A DNA stretch of 64,000 nt from Geobacter sp. UBA6151 (GTDB lineage: Bacteria > Desulfobacterota > Desulfuromonadia > Geobacterales > Pseudopelobacteraceae), in the NCBI GenBank assembly GCA_002423105.1, contig DIUT01000027.1:26043-90042 (forward strand), written 5' to 3'. The notes below the pieces were generated by a model. That model was not told where the DNA came from and did not search any database. It saw nothing but the letters and a program-made list of their open reading frames with translations. Below, piece by piece: positions 50,119-61,319 of this stretch. Numbering within the stretch: position 1 is the first letter of the stretch; each line of letters opens with the position of its first letter. Both the position numbers and the translations under genes were made by a program.

Positions 50119-50300
50119 AGGGACTTGGAACTTACTGATGTATCAAGTTTTACGCTCAGATTTAGGTCGGATTTGCCGCACCTGATTGAGCAAAACCGTA
50201 GACGTAGCAGGGCTACGTTGAGGATTTTGTGATTGAAGGGGCGGTAAAGACGGCCTGAAGATGAGATGTAAAACGGTATATTAGTGAGTTCCGAGTCCCT
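50119..50300. mobile_element. 182-bp palindromic MITE-like element inserted between siaA and siaB
   Basis: The ends are 18-bp inverted repeats, AGGGACTTGGAACTTACT on the left and the reverse complement of AGGGACTCGGAACTCACT on the right (16 of 18 match). Weaker pairing continues inward to a centred hairpin CGTAGC-AGG-GCTACG at 50203-50217, the exact midpoint. There is no reading frame inside and no clear target duplication. It fills the space from 4 bases after the siaA stop to 14 bases before the siaB start. Confidence 0.8.
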
Positions 50301-50303
50301 AGA

Positions 50304-52301
50304 TTAAAGGCGGAAACCCAATACCGTAATATCGTCTCGCTGTTTTCCGGTGCCACGCCACTCATCAATCACCTGTTCAAACGCTTCCATCTGACGCGGC
50401 AAAGGAACTGAGCGATACTTCATCAGCATCTCCCGGAAGCGTGCTGTGCCCAAACCGTATCCATGGGGACCGCCCCCCTCATCAAGAAAACCGTCGGTGG
50501 TCATGTACCAGATGGTGTCGCTGTCAAGCAGCTGCTGGTGGTTCTGGTATACAAACCCCAGGTCGCTGCCGCTGTACCCTACCCTCTGCCGGTTGCCCTT
50601 TATTTCATGCACCTGATCACCTTCGGCACGATAGAGGGAAATTCCTGCTCCGGCAAACAACAGGCTACGCTGTGCAACATCAATACAACAAAGACCGATA
50701 TCCAGCCCCGCATCCACCAGGCTGTCCCCATCCTGCCGCAGACGTAGCGTTTCCTGCAACAGTCGATTCATCTCCAGCAGAATACGGGCCGGATCATCGG
50801 CACAGCGGGTATCCACAATATGGTTCAATACGGCGTTGACCGTCATGGTCATGAATGCGCCGGGAACACCGTGACCGGTGCAATCCAGCACCGCCACCAA
50901 TACGCGTCCTTGAGCCGTCTCCCGCAGCCAGTACAGATCACCGCCGACAATATCACAGGGACGGTACAGTACGCACCAGCCGGAAAAGATGCTGTCCAGA
51001 CGCCGTGAATCAGGAAGGATCGAGGCCTGGATGACACGGGCATAGAGCAGGCTTTCCGTAATCCGTGCCTGGGATGCTTCAAGCTGCTCGTTGGCACAGG
51101 TCAGCTCCGCAGTCCGCTGTTGTACCCGTTCTTCCAGAAGGGCCATATGCTCACGCACCGTGGCAGCCATGCTGTTAAAGCTTTCCGTCAGGACGCCGAT
51201 TTCGTCGCGCCGCACCACCGGCAGTGATACCTCGTAATTTCCTTTCGTCACTGCTGCCGACGCATCGGTCAACAGGCGCAGTGGATACAGCACCAGGCGG
51301 TTCATCAGGAATCCGATGACGATGATCACCGCCAAAAGCGACAGCACACTGGCCAGCAGGATGGGAGAAAAAGCGCCGGGGCGCAGGGCATGGGAGACAT
51401 CCACCAGAGCAATGTTGTACCAGCCGATCTCCTGCATGTAAGTCACGGCCGCAAAAACCTGACGTCCATCAATCTGCAGCGGAAAAGCGACAACCTTCTG
51501 CCGCTCATTGGACAGGGACTCCAGGGTGTTTTTCAAATATTGCGCATCTTCTGTACTGTCCAGCAGATTGTAGATGGTTGTCTTTTTGTCGGGATTCTGT
51601 TCCAGCGCGTTGCGCTCAACCAGCTTTCGATCCCGGTGCGCCTGAATGGTACCCCGGCGATCCACCAGAATCGCAGAAATACCCGGTTCGGATGAATCAA
51701 CAATGCCGCTCAAAAAATCTGTCAAATCGATGCCGGTACCGCCAATGCCGATTTTTTCACCCTGTTCATCACGAATGATTACGTTAATCCAGACCTTGGT
51801 CTGGCGGATCAACGCGTCATAATTCAGATTCAGCTCAAAGGTATCCACTCTGCGCAATGTCTGAAAAAACCATGAGTCCAGTGGATTTTCCTGTTTCAAT
51901 ATCGACATCCGCGGCTGTCCAGGCAGTGTGCTGCGGTCGGCATTGAAGTAGCTGGAATCAGCGCTGCGGGCAATGAAGTAACTCTGGTCACGAAAAAAAC
52001 GGCGGTAGCTTTCCAGTTGCTTCAGGGCGGCATTCTTCAAAGCCGGATCGCTCCCTGGAGCCACCCATTTTCTGATCACGGAATCGTCAGCCAGTTTAAG
52101 GGCAAGCACCACTTCCCGGTCAATGATCGACAGAATTTTGTTTTTATCATGGAGCGCCTGGCGGGAGGCGACCCGCAGGGCAAATTCTCTTATAATGTTG
52201 CCGGTCACCCCGGAGAACACAAAGAGTACGGCAGCAGCTGAAATCAGAAAAATCGCTGAAATAATCAGAATAAATTTAGCTCTGAGTGTCAACCTGTGCA
52301 T
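50304..52301 (-). CDS. siaA: SiaA-like membrane PP2C phosphatase with dCache and HAMP domains
   Basis: A 665-residue sensor phosphatase. A transmembrane helix at about 8-32 is followed by a periplasmic dCache-like domain (about 35-315, SWFFQTLRRVDTFELNLNYD, IGIGGTGIDLTDFL). A second helix at about 319-340, HAMP (about 342-395) and a coiled coil follow. The C-terminal SpoIIE/PP2C domain has DIVGGDLYW, DCTGHGVPGAFMTM, TTDGFLDE and KQRDDITV. It should dephosphorylate SiaC in response to an outside signal and so raise c-di-GMP. It starts 3 nt after the lptE stop. Confidence 0.9.
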   Translation of the reverse strand: MHRLTLRAKFILIISAIFLISAAAVLFVFSGVTGNIIREFALRVASRQALHDKNKILSIIDREVVLALKLADDSVIRKWVAPGSDPALKNAALKQLESYRRFFRDQSYFIARSADSSYFNADRSTLPGQPRMSILKQENPLDSWFFQTLRRVDTFELNLNYDALIRQTKVWINVIIRDEQGEKIGIGGTGIDLTDFLSGIVDSSEPGISAILVDRRGTIQAHRDRKLVERNALEQNPDKKTTIYNLLDSTEDAQYLKNTLESLSNERQKVVAFPLQIDGRQVFAAVTYMQEIGWYNIALVDVSHALRPGAFSPILLASVLSLLAVIIVIGFLMNRLVLYPLRLLTDASAAVTKGNYEVSLPVVRRDEIGVLTESFNSMAATVREHMALLEERVQQRTAELTCANEQLEASQARITESLLYARVIQASILPDSRRLDSIFSGWCVLYRPCDIVGGDLYWLRETAQGRVLVAVLDCTGHGVPGAFMTMTVNAVLNHIVDTRCADDPARILLEMNRLLQETLRLRQDGDSLVDAGLDIGLCCIDVAQRSLLFAGAGISLYRAEGDQVHEIKGNRQRVGYSGSDLGFVYQNHQQLLDSDTIWYMTTDGFLDEGGGPHGYGLGTARFREMLMKYRSVPLPRQMEAFEQVIDEWRGTGKQRDDITVLGFRL

Positions 52302-52304
52302 GAT

Positions 52305-52830
52305 TCAGTAGTTCTGTTCCATCTGCCAGATCAACTGCTGTGCCAGTTTGCGGGCTGCGGCAGCAAGGGCGGCATCTTCGCTGTTGCGTTGCAGTTCAAT
52401 GGTGGATGCAACCGGATAATCCTGCCAGGCGGACAGTGACCCTTTCCAGACCGGAACTGCGTCACTGGAATCTCCCCTGCGCCGGACACGAATGTCGGCG
52501 CTGATGGTCAGACGGTATTCCTTGGCAGTATCCACGGCAGAATAGCTGACCACCGCTGTGCTGTATCCGGTCACAGAACCCTCGAGCCACAGATCCCCGG
52601 TCTGTTGGGAAATGGCAGGGGTGATGCCGCGCAATGCGGAAAACTGCTCAAACAGCGCCCGTTTCAGCACAACGGAAGCATTGGGATACACCGTGCTGTT
52701 TTTAACGAAAGGAACCCAGACGGTCTGTCCCGCGGCCAGCCGCGTCCCCTGCTCTGCTGTAAAGCGGTAACCGCAACCCGCAAGGACCAGGAGCAGCAAC
52801 AGCACTGCCAGGAACCGGTATGCGCCGCCC

Positions 52831-52844
<14 letters not shown>
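52305..52844 (-). CDS. lptE: LPS-assembly lipoprotein LptE
   Basis: A 179-residue lipoprotein with lipobox LAGC (Cys24) and the LptE/RlpB start CGYRF. A VPFVKNSTVYPNASVVLKRA segment is followed by a helical C-terminus ending LAQQLIWQME. It plugs the LptD barrel that inserts lipopolysaccharide in the outer membrane. Its 5' end overlaps leuS, the usual bacterial leuS-lptE arrangement. The usual next gene, holA, is displaced by the sia genes. Confidence 0.88.
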
Positions 52845-55308
<2,464 letters not shown>

Positions 55309-55342
55309 CTGTATCTCCTTGTGAAAAAATAAGAGGCGGCCT

Positions 55343-56392
55343 CTAATATCCCCCGCAGTCAAGAATCGACTGGGAAATTCCCGGAAGCGGCACAATACGG
55401 TCAACACAGCCGGTTGCAGCGGCTTCCCTGGGCATACCGTAGACCACAGCGCTGGACTCTGACTCAGCCAGTATCACACCGCCCTGCTCCTTGACCTTGA
55501 TAACCCCTTCCTTACCGTCATTGCCCATGCCGGTCAATACCACCGCCATCATCCGTTTGCCGTAAATTGGCGCACAGGAAGCAAAAAGCCGGTCTGCCGA
55601 GGGGAGATAACGGTCTTCAGCAGTTGGCAGAGTGATCCGTACCCTGACCTCGGTGCCAACGGTTTCCAGCACCATGTTTCTGCCGCCCGGCGCGATCAGG
55701 ACCAATCCCGGCCTGACCTGGTCGCCGTCCACTGCCTCACGCACCTCAAAGGGAGAGATGCGGTCCAACCGCTCGGCAAAGGCCCTGGTAAAACCGGCAG
55801 GCATATGCTGCGCCACCACGATGCCGAAGGGGTAGCTCTGATCGTAGCCGCTGAAGATGCTTTGCAATGCCGGTGGGCCGCCGGTGGAGGCCGCAATGGC
55901 CACCAGCTCTATGGCATTACGGCGTCCCTGTCGCAAGAAACGGGGCGCAATGATGGCTGGCTCAACCTCGCCGGAATCTTCCGGGGCAGGTTTCTTACGT
56001 GAGGCAAGAACGTTGCGCACTTTCTGCGCCAGATCCTGTTCAATGGAACGCAACTCCGGCGTATTGCCCCGTTGCGGCTTTGCCACAAAATCCAGCGCTC
56101 CCATCTCAAGCGCCCTGAATACTTTTTGAGCTTCGCTGGAGGCGCTGATCACAATGACCGGAATATTGAAGCGCGTGGTCAGAATCCGCAGCAGCGTAAA
56201 GCCATCCATGCGCGGCATTTCCAGGTCAACGGTCACCAGATCCGGCTTTAAAGAGATAACCTGACGAATCCCCTCCTCGCCGTCACCGGCATACCCCACA
56301 ACTTCAATCTGCGCCATATTTTCGAGCATTTTACTGATGGTACGGCGGCTGTAGGCCGAATCATCAACAACAAGAACCCGGAACGGTTTCAT
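55343..56392 (-). CDS. cheB: chemotaxis protein-glutamate methylesterase CheB
   Basis: A 349-residue protein. It has an N-terminal receiver domain (VLVVDDSAYSR, TVDLEMPRMDG with the phospho-Asp), a linker, and a C-terminal esterase with the Ser-His-Asp triad in AIAASTGGPPALQ, VAQHMPAGF and VLTGMGNDG. It removes methyl groups from receptor glutamates when phosphorylated by CheA. It overlaps the cheR stop. A small hairpin (AGAGGCGGCCTCT) follows before leuS. Confidence 0.94.
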   Translation of the reverse strand: MKPFRVLVVDDSAYSRRTISKMLENMAQIEVVGYAGDGEEGIRQVISLKPDLVTVDLEMPRMDGFTLLRILTTRFNIPVIVISASSEAQKVFRALEMGALDFVAKPQRGNTPELRSIEQDLAQKVRNVLASRKKPAPEDSGEVEPAIIAPRFLRQGRRNAIELVAIAASTGGPPALQSIFSGYDQSYPFGIVVAQHMPAGFTRAFAERLDRISPFEVREAVDGDQVRPGLVLIAPGGRNMVLETVGTEVRVRITLPTAEDRYLPSADRLFASCAPIYGKRMMAVVLTGMGNDGKEGVIKVKEQGGVILAESESSAVVYGMPREAAATGCVDRIVPLPGISQSILDCGGY

Positions 56393-57264
56393 GGTGTCAC
56401 CCCGTTCAGCGGTTTCTGGTAGACCATGTCATTTTTGAAATGGCGCAGGGTAAACTTGGTGGTAATATTCATCAGCGACTCTGAGTGACCCAGCAACAGA
56501 TACCCTCCGTGGTGCAGCGAGTGGTGAAACGATTCCACCACCTGTTTTTTGGCAGCCTGATCAAAATAAATAATGACGTTTCTGCAGAAAACGACGTCGA
56601 ATGTCCCCAGCATATCAACCCGGTTTTGATCCAGCAGGTTAAGATGGCTGATGGTCACCAGTTCCCGTACCCGGTCCGACACCCGCAAACCGTCATCCTG
56701 CCGGTTGAAATACTGGCGCAGATAATATTCATCCGTGGTCCTGAAAGCCCCCTGGTTGTAAACACCACGGCGGGCCAGATGTAAAACGCGCTGGCTGATA
56801 TCGGTACCGATGATTTCAACCTTCCAGTCTTTGATGAAGGGCAGTTCAAGCAGCAGCATGGCGATGGTATACGGTTCTTCACCGCTGGAACAACCGGCGC
56901 TCCAGATGCGCAAGGTACGCCCTGCCCTGGATTTTTCCTTTATTGCCCGTATCTCTGGCACAATTTCTTCAGTGAAAGCCTTAAGCTGGAATGCCTCGCG
57001 AAAGAAGTAGGTTTCATTGGTGGTAAGAATGTCCATGATCTCATCAAGTTCCTGGGTTTTCTTGCGGCTTAGCTTCAGGAATTGATAATACTCAAGGAAT
57101 GAGGTCATGTTGTGGACCAAAAGACGACGCGACAGGCGCTTCTCCAGAAGATAAGAGTTGTGGCTGTCGAACCAGAGTCCACAATAACCGTAAATCAGGT
57201 CGCGCAGCAGGAGAAACTCCTCCTCGGTCATGACTATGGCAGTTTCAGCAGGAGGCATGGGCAT
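56389..57264 (-). CDS. cheR: chemotaxis protein methyltransferase CheR
   Basis: A 291-residue SAM-dependent methyltransferase. The helical N-terminal domain is followed by a Rossmann domain with RIWSAGCSSGEEPYTIAML, IIGTDISQRVLHLARRGVYN and FDVVFCRNVIIYFD. It methylates receptor glutamates. The start is uncertain: ATG 57264, 57258 or 57231 (MTEEEFLLL) are all in frame without a clear ribosome-binding site, and the first overlaps the HEAT gene by 20 nt. Confidence 0.92.
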   Translation of the reverse strand: MPMPPAETAIVMTEEEFLLLRDLIYGYCGLWFDSHNSYLLEKRLSRRLLVHNMTSFLEYYQFLKLSRKKTQELDEIMDILTTNETYFFREAFQLKAFTEEIVPEIRAIKEKSRAGRTLRIWSAGCSSGEEPYTIAMLLLELPFIKDWKVEIIGTDISQRVLHLARRGVYNQGAFRTTDEYYLRQYFNRQDDGLRVSDRVRELVTISHLNLLDQNRVDMLGTFDVVFCRNVIIYFDQAAKKQVVESFHHSLHHGGYLLLGHSESLMNITTKFTLRHFKNDMVYQKPLNGVTP

Positions 57265-59251
57265 CGTGTACCAGTACTAACTGTATTTCCCGTTTCACCA
57301 GATCGTGTTCTTCCCGCTCCAGGGCAGCTTCCAGAATCGCCGTACGTTCGGCCTGCGGCATTTTTCCGGCGGCCCGCACCGCTTCAAGGCGAATATCCCA
57401 ACTACGGTGACTGATGATGTGACTGAACCAGGGTTCAAGTAACGAAAAATCATGGCGGGACAGCAGCTGTATGCTGCCCCGCAGCACTTCGCCGCTCCTC
57501 ATTCCCAGATTATCCGCCACCATCCGCAAACCTTCAGGGGTCGCAATGCGGCCTAAAACTTCGAGACAGGCAAGCTGTGCAACTTCATCCCCGCGCTGCC
57601 ACAACTCCTGCACATCTTCCATAACCTGCTCGCTGGCCAGCCGGGCCAGACTCTTGATGGCCGAAGCCTGTACCCACGAATCCTGATCCCGAAGGGCCAG
57701 TCTGAGCGACCTGATGGCGGCACAGTTATTCACCGTCGTTCCAAGCGCCTCGGCTGCCGCAATCCGGACATCGGCATCTTCGTCAACCAACGCCATTGCC
57801 AGATAGGTGCAGGACTCCTGGAGATTGAACGATCCGACCGCCTTGACCGCCGCTTCGCGCACCGAAGCATCTTCATCCTTCAGCAGGGCCGCGATCCGCT
57901 CTTCTGCATTCAGTGACGCAAACAGGGTGGCCGCATCACGCCGGTGGGCCGGGTCATCGGAACTGCTCAGTTTTTCAGCCAGTTCGCTGATCATCGCTTC
58001 GCTGCCGGAAACACACTGAGTTAAAGAATAGAGCGCTGCTTCCCGCACCGAAGCGTCGCGGTCGTTCAGCAGTTCCGCAATATCCATGGTCAGATTTGAA
58101 CGTCTACAGATACGTACCGCCGCAGCGGCGGCAGCACGACGCACCTGGGGTGATTGATCCTTCATCCCCGCTGCGATGGCCACATCGGTCCGTTCATCCG
58201 ACGGCGCAATCGTAATAAATCCGCAGATGGCGGCTTTTATTCTGTCTTCGGCGGTGGAGAACAGCTCAAGGGCTACCGTAACGGCAGCAGGACCGATAGC
58301 GCACAAGGCGTGCTCTGCTTCGGAACTGAACCGTTCATCAGCCAGAAGCGGAATAAGTGCCGGTGCGGTTCGCGGATCAGCCAGACGGTCAAACAGGACC
58401 AGCAAGGCTCTATTCAGTTTGTTGTCATCGTAATTCATAGCTGACAGGCAGGTGTCAAACACCCCCTTGTCCAGCAGCTTCTTCAGACCTTCAATCACCT
58501 GGCGCTGAGAGGGTTCATTCAGGTTACGCAGAACCCGCTCAAGGGAGATGACGGCAGACCTGAAAGCGCTGGGCATAGGAGATTCCAGGGCGTTTATGGC
58601 TATTCCGGCGGCATCCAGATCGCCACCGATCTGGCCGATACAGTCCAGCACTGCCCGTTGCAGCATATCGTGACCGGCAAGTTTTTTGATGACCGGCGGC
58701 AGTGCGCCTGGGACACCAATGGTGGCCAGCGCCGCAAGAATATTGAAGTTGAGGAAATCGTTGGATTCCAGCTCAAGTATACGTAGCAGTTCCGGCACCA
58801 CCTCGCTCGTACCCACCGCTCCCAGCCCCTCGGCGGCGGCGGCGGCAACGTTCATGTCGGCGTCATGGAGCGAGGCTGTTAGTCCCTGTATCGCCGCATC
58901 CCCCCCCACAACACCCAGGGTATCCACCACCAGCTTGCGCAGATCGTGATCCGGGTCTTCCCGGTAGGCCAGAAGAAACGGAACGACCTGCTGCCCCAAC
59001 CCTGCCAGCACCTCTGCCGTGGAATTGCGCAAGCCGGCGTTATCCTCATCCCGCATCAACTGTATCAACTGATTGATCTCATCCTGTCCGGGACGTGCTG
59101 CCAAAAGAACTTCGACCGCTTCTTTTCTGACCCGCCAGCTTTCGTCTCCCAATGCGGCAAACAGTCTGTCCAGGCACTCCGGTAGCGGTTTTCCCTTCAG
59201 GGCGCTGACTATTTTGCGCCGCGCCTCTTCAATGGTATCCCCGGCCGGCAT
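57245..59251 (-). CDS. HEAT-repeat protein in the chemotaxis operon
   Basis: A protein of about 668 residues made almost wholly of helical HEAT/PBS-lyase-like repeats. Recurrent units resemble DEDASVREAAVKAVGSF, DEDADVRIAAAEALGT and HDADMNVAAAAAEGLG, around fifteen or more. It has no catalytic motif, membrane helix or signal peptide. ATG 59251 follows CGGAGG, and ATG 59272 in frame is also possible. HEAT proteins act as protein-binding scaffolds. Here it probably links Che proteins, as in other Geobacter che clusters. Confidence 0.85.
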   Translation of the reverse strand: MPAGDTIEEARRKIVSALKGKPLPECLDRLFAALGDESWRVRKEAVEVLLAARPGQDEINQLIQLMRDEDNAGLRNSTAEVLAGLGQQVVPFLLAYREDPDHDLRKLVVDTLGVVGGDAAIQGLTASLHDADMNVAAAAAEGLGAVGTSEVVPELLRILELESNDFLNFNILAALATIGVPGALPPVIKKLAGHDMLQRAVLDCIGQIGGDLDAAGIAINALESPMPSAFRSAVISLERVLRNLNEPSQRQVIEGLKKLLDKGVFDTCLSAMNYDDNKLNRALLVLFDRLADPRTAPALIPLLADERFSSEAEHALCAIGPAAVTVALELFSTAEDRIKAAICGFITIAPSDERTDVAIAAGMKDQSPQVRRAAAAAAVRICRRSNLTMDIAELLNDRDASVREAALYSLTQCVSGSEAMISELAEKLSSSDDPAHRRDAATLFASLNAEERIAALLKDEDASVREAAVKAVGSFNLQESCTYLAMALVDEDADVRIAAAEALGTTVNNCAAIRSLRLALRDQDSWVQASAIKSLARLASEQVMEDVQELWQRGDEVAQLACLEVLGRIATPEGLRMVADNLGMRSGEVLRGSIQLLSRHDFSLLEPWFSHIISHRSWDIRLEAVRAAGKMPQAERTAILEAALEREEHDLVKREIQLVLVHDAHASC

Positions 59252-59273
59252 GTTGACCTCCGATACTCCCATG

Positions 59274-59753
59274 CTAGTGGCTCTCCTCAGATACAACGCC
59301 CGGCCTGTGCAGATCAGCAGGCCTGAACAGGGCATCGATATTCAGTAGCATATACAGTTCTCCATTATTGAGACAAACCGCTACCAGATATTCGGCACCA
59401 ACGCCATCGATCATGTCAGGGGGCGGCGTCAACTCACGGACCGGCACGGTAATCACATCTTCAACCTCGTCAACCGCCAGGGCAACCGGGCGCCCGGCCA
59501 GCGAAACGATCATCAGCTTGCCTGCTCCGCCATGATGCGGCGGCATACCGAATCTGGCCCGCAGGTTGAGTACCGGTATCACGGCACCGCGCAGATTGAT
59601 CATGCCGTCAAGGGTGGAAGCCGTAAGCGGCATGCCTGAAAGCCGCTGTGGCAGCACGATCTCCTTGATCCGCATGATATCAACGGCAAAGAAATTGTCC
59701 CCCAGCCGGAACCCGGCCAGTTGCAGTTCAGTTGGAGCGGAAGCCATGTTCAT
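59274..59753 (-). CDS. cheW: CheW-like coupling protein (short)
   Basis: A 159-residue SH3-like CheW domain. Typical segments are QLAGFRLGDNFFAVDIMRIKE, LDGMINLRGAVIPVLNLRAR and LMIVSLAGRPVALAVDEVED. It should couple receptors to CheA. The start at 59753 follows GGAGAGG and overlaps the preceding cheW gene by 26 nt, with a second in-frame ATG two codons later. Confidence 0.9.
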   Translation of the reverse strand: MNMASAPTELQLAGFRLGDNFFAVDIMRIKEIVLPQRLSGMPLTASTLDGMINLRGAVIPVLNLRARFGMPPHHGGAGKLMIVSLAGRPVALAVDEVEDVITVPVRELTPPPDMIDGVGAEYLVAVCLNNGELYMLLNIDALFRPADLHRPGVVSEESH

Positions 59754-60516
59754 GTACCTCTCCGAAGCTGAAATCAATGATACGGCCCACATCGAGAATG
59801 ATGATCATCCGTCCGCTGCATCTGCCGATGCCGGACACAAACTCGCGGGCCGTCCCCTCCAGTACCCCTGGCGTTGACTCCCGGTTGTCGTCCGTAATAC
59901 GCAGCACGCCGGTGATTCGATCAACCCGCAGACCGGTCAGGCACTCATCGTGACGGACAATCACAATCCGCTCCAAACCACGCTCCTGCCCCGGCAGCAT
60001 GGCCAGACGCCGACGCATATCCAGCACCGGGACAATGACCCCGCGCAAGGAAAGCACGCCATCCACAAAGTCCGGGGTCCGGGGCACCTCGGTCAGTTCC
60101 CGGGGTTTGATAATCTCCTTGATCTCCATCAGGTTGACGCCATACTCTTCATCGGCAAGGGTAAAACAGAGAAATTCTTCAAAGTTCTGCTCCATTTCCC
60201 CTGTCAGTGCAGTGGTTTCCTGTTGCTGATCAACTGTACCGGCAGCTTCAGCCAAGGCCCGTCCGGCAAAGATCACCGCCAGGGGATCAAATCTCCGGAG
60301 CGGCGCGGCATCCTGGACCGGAGACAACTCCGGAAATCGAACAACCGCTGTTTCCGGCAGGTCAGGCTGTGACGTTGCCGTCTGCGGCATTTCCGGTATC
60401 TGGACCGGCAGTGCCAACAGTTCATCAGGCATTCCACCGGACGGGCCGATAACCGGCGAAGCTGCCACTTCCCGTTCTTCCGCAAGCGCTTTGTTCCTGA
60501 TCTTGGCCAACTCCAT
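59728..60516 (-). CDS. CheW-like coupling protein with long N-terminal extension
   Basis: A 262-residue protein. The last 150 residues form a CheW domain (EEFLCFTLADEEYGVNLMEI, FVDGVLSLRGVIVPVLDMRR, IVRHDECLTGLRVDRITG). The first 110 are a low-complexity Pro/Ala/Glu linker (LLALPVQIPEMPQTATSQPD). The extension is unusual for CheW and may hold a partner such as the ATPase upstream. The start shares one base with the ATPase stop (TGATG). Confidence 0.88.
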   Translation of the reverse strand: MELAKIRNKALAEEREVAASPVIGPSGGMPDELLALPVQIPEMPQTATSQPDLPETAVVRFPELSPVQDAAPLRRFDPLAVIFAGRALAEAAGTVDQQQETTALTGEMEQNFEEFLCFTLADEEYGVNLMEIKEIIKPRELTEVPRTPDFVDGVLSLRGVIVPVLDMRRRLAMLPGQERGLERIVIVRHDECLTGLRVDRITGVLRITDDNRESTPGVLEGTAREFVSGIGRCSGRMIIILDVGRIIDFSFGEVHEHGFRSN

Positions 60517-61316
60517 CAGAGTGTCACCTCGTCACGCACTTCCTGGATGATTGCTGCATCAATGACTGCGGCATCGTTGCCGTAAGCCACCAGCAGCGCA
60601 TTGGTGGCAAGGGTGTTGATCCTGCGCGGCACACCGGCGGAAAGTTCATGAATAGCCTGCACCGCATCGGGGGTAAACAGTCCTCCGCTTCCTCCGGCGG
60701 CAACAATTCTGAAATCCAGATAATCCATTGTTTCTTCAAGGCTTAAGGGATTCAGATGAAAATGCAGCGAAATCCGCTGACGAAGCGGCTCCATTGGCTG
60801 ATAACGCAAGATGGTACGCAGCTCCGGCTGTCCCATGATCAGCACGCTGATCAGGTTGTGGTCATCCATCTGGTAGTTGGTCAGCAGCCTGATTTCGTCA
60901 AATACAGCAAGCTCGGCGATGGTTTGCGCCTCATCAATCACCAGCACGGGACAGATATTCTGGCGGTAGAGATCGTAGAGCATACCGGTAATCTGGCGCA
61001 GCAGGTCTTCCTTGCTCCTGGCCGGCTGGTCAATCTCCAGGCCATGAGCAATGGACCGCAGAAACTCCAGCGCCCCCATGCGCGGATTGAAGATCATCAC
61101 GAAACGGTACGCTTCGCCACAACGATCCATTAAAGCCCTGGAAAGCGTGGTCTTACCGCAGCCCACATCGCCGGTCAGCAGAGCGATTTCACGCTCCTCA
61201 ACAGCGTATTCAAGCCGTGCAAGGGCCTCCTGATGTCCTGCTGAAAGAAACAGAAATCTGGGGTCCGGTGTCTTGCCGAACGGTTTTTCACGCAGCCCGA
61301 AATACTGTTTGTACAC
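60516..61316 (-). CDS. ExeA/GspA-like AAA ATPase in the chemotaxis operon
   Basis: A 266-residue AAA ATPase of the ExeA/TniB-like group. The N-terminus YFGLREKPFGKTPDPRFLFL is diagnostic. Walker A is TGDVGCGKTT (48-57), Walker B is VLVIDEAQ (about 122-129), and the arginine-rich sensor regions are MEPLRQRISLHF and GVPRRINTLATNAL. ExeA-type proteins help build secretin or wall-spanning complexes, but here the C-terminal peptidoglycan-binding domain is absent. Placed between cheA and cheW, it may control assembly or location of the signalling array. Confidence 0.87.
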   Translation of the reverse strand: MYKQYFGLREKPFGKTPDPRFLFLSAGHQEALARLEYAVEEREIALLTGDVGCGKTTLSRALMDRCGEAYRFVMIFNPRMGALEFLRSIAHGLEIDQPARSKEDLLRQITGMLYDLYRQNICPVLVIDEAQTIAELAVFDEIRLLTNYQMDDHNLISVLIMGQPELRTILRYQPMEPLRQRISLHFHLNPLSLEETMDYLDFRIVAAGGSGGLFTPDAVQAIHELSAGVPRRINTLATNALLVAYGNDAAVIDAAIIQEVRDEVTL

Positions 61317-61319
61317 CGG

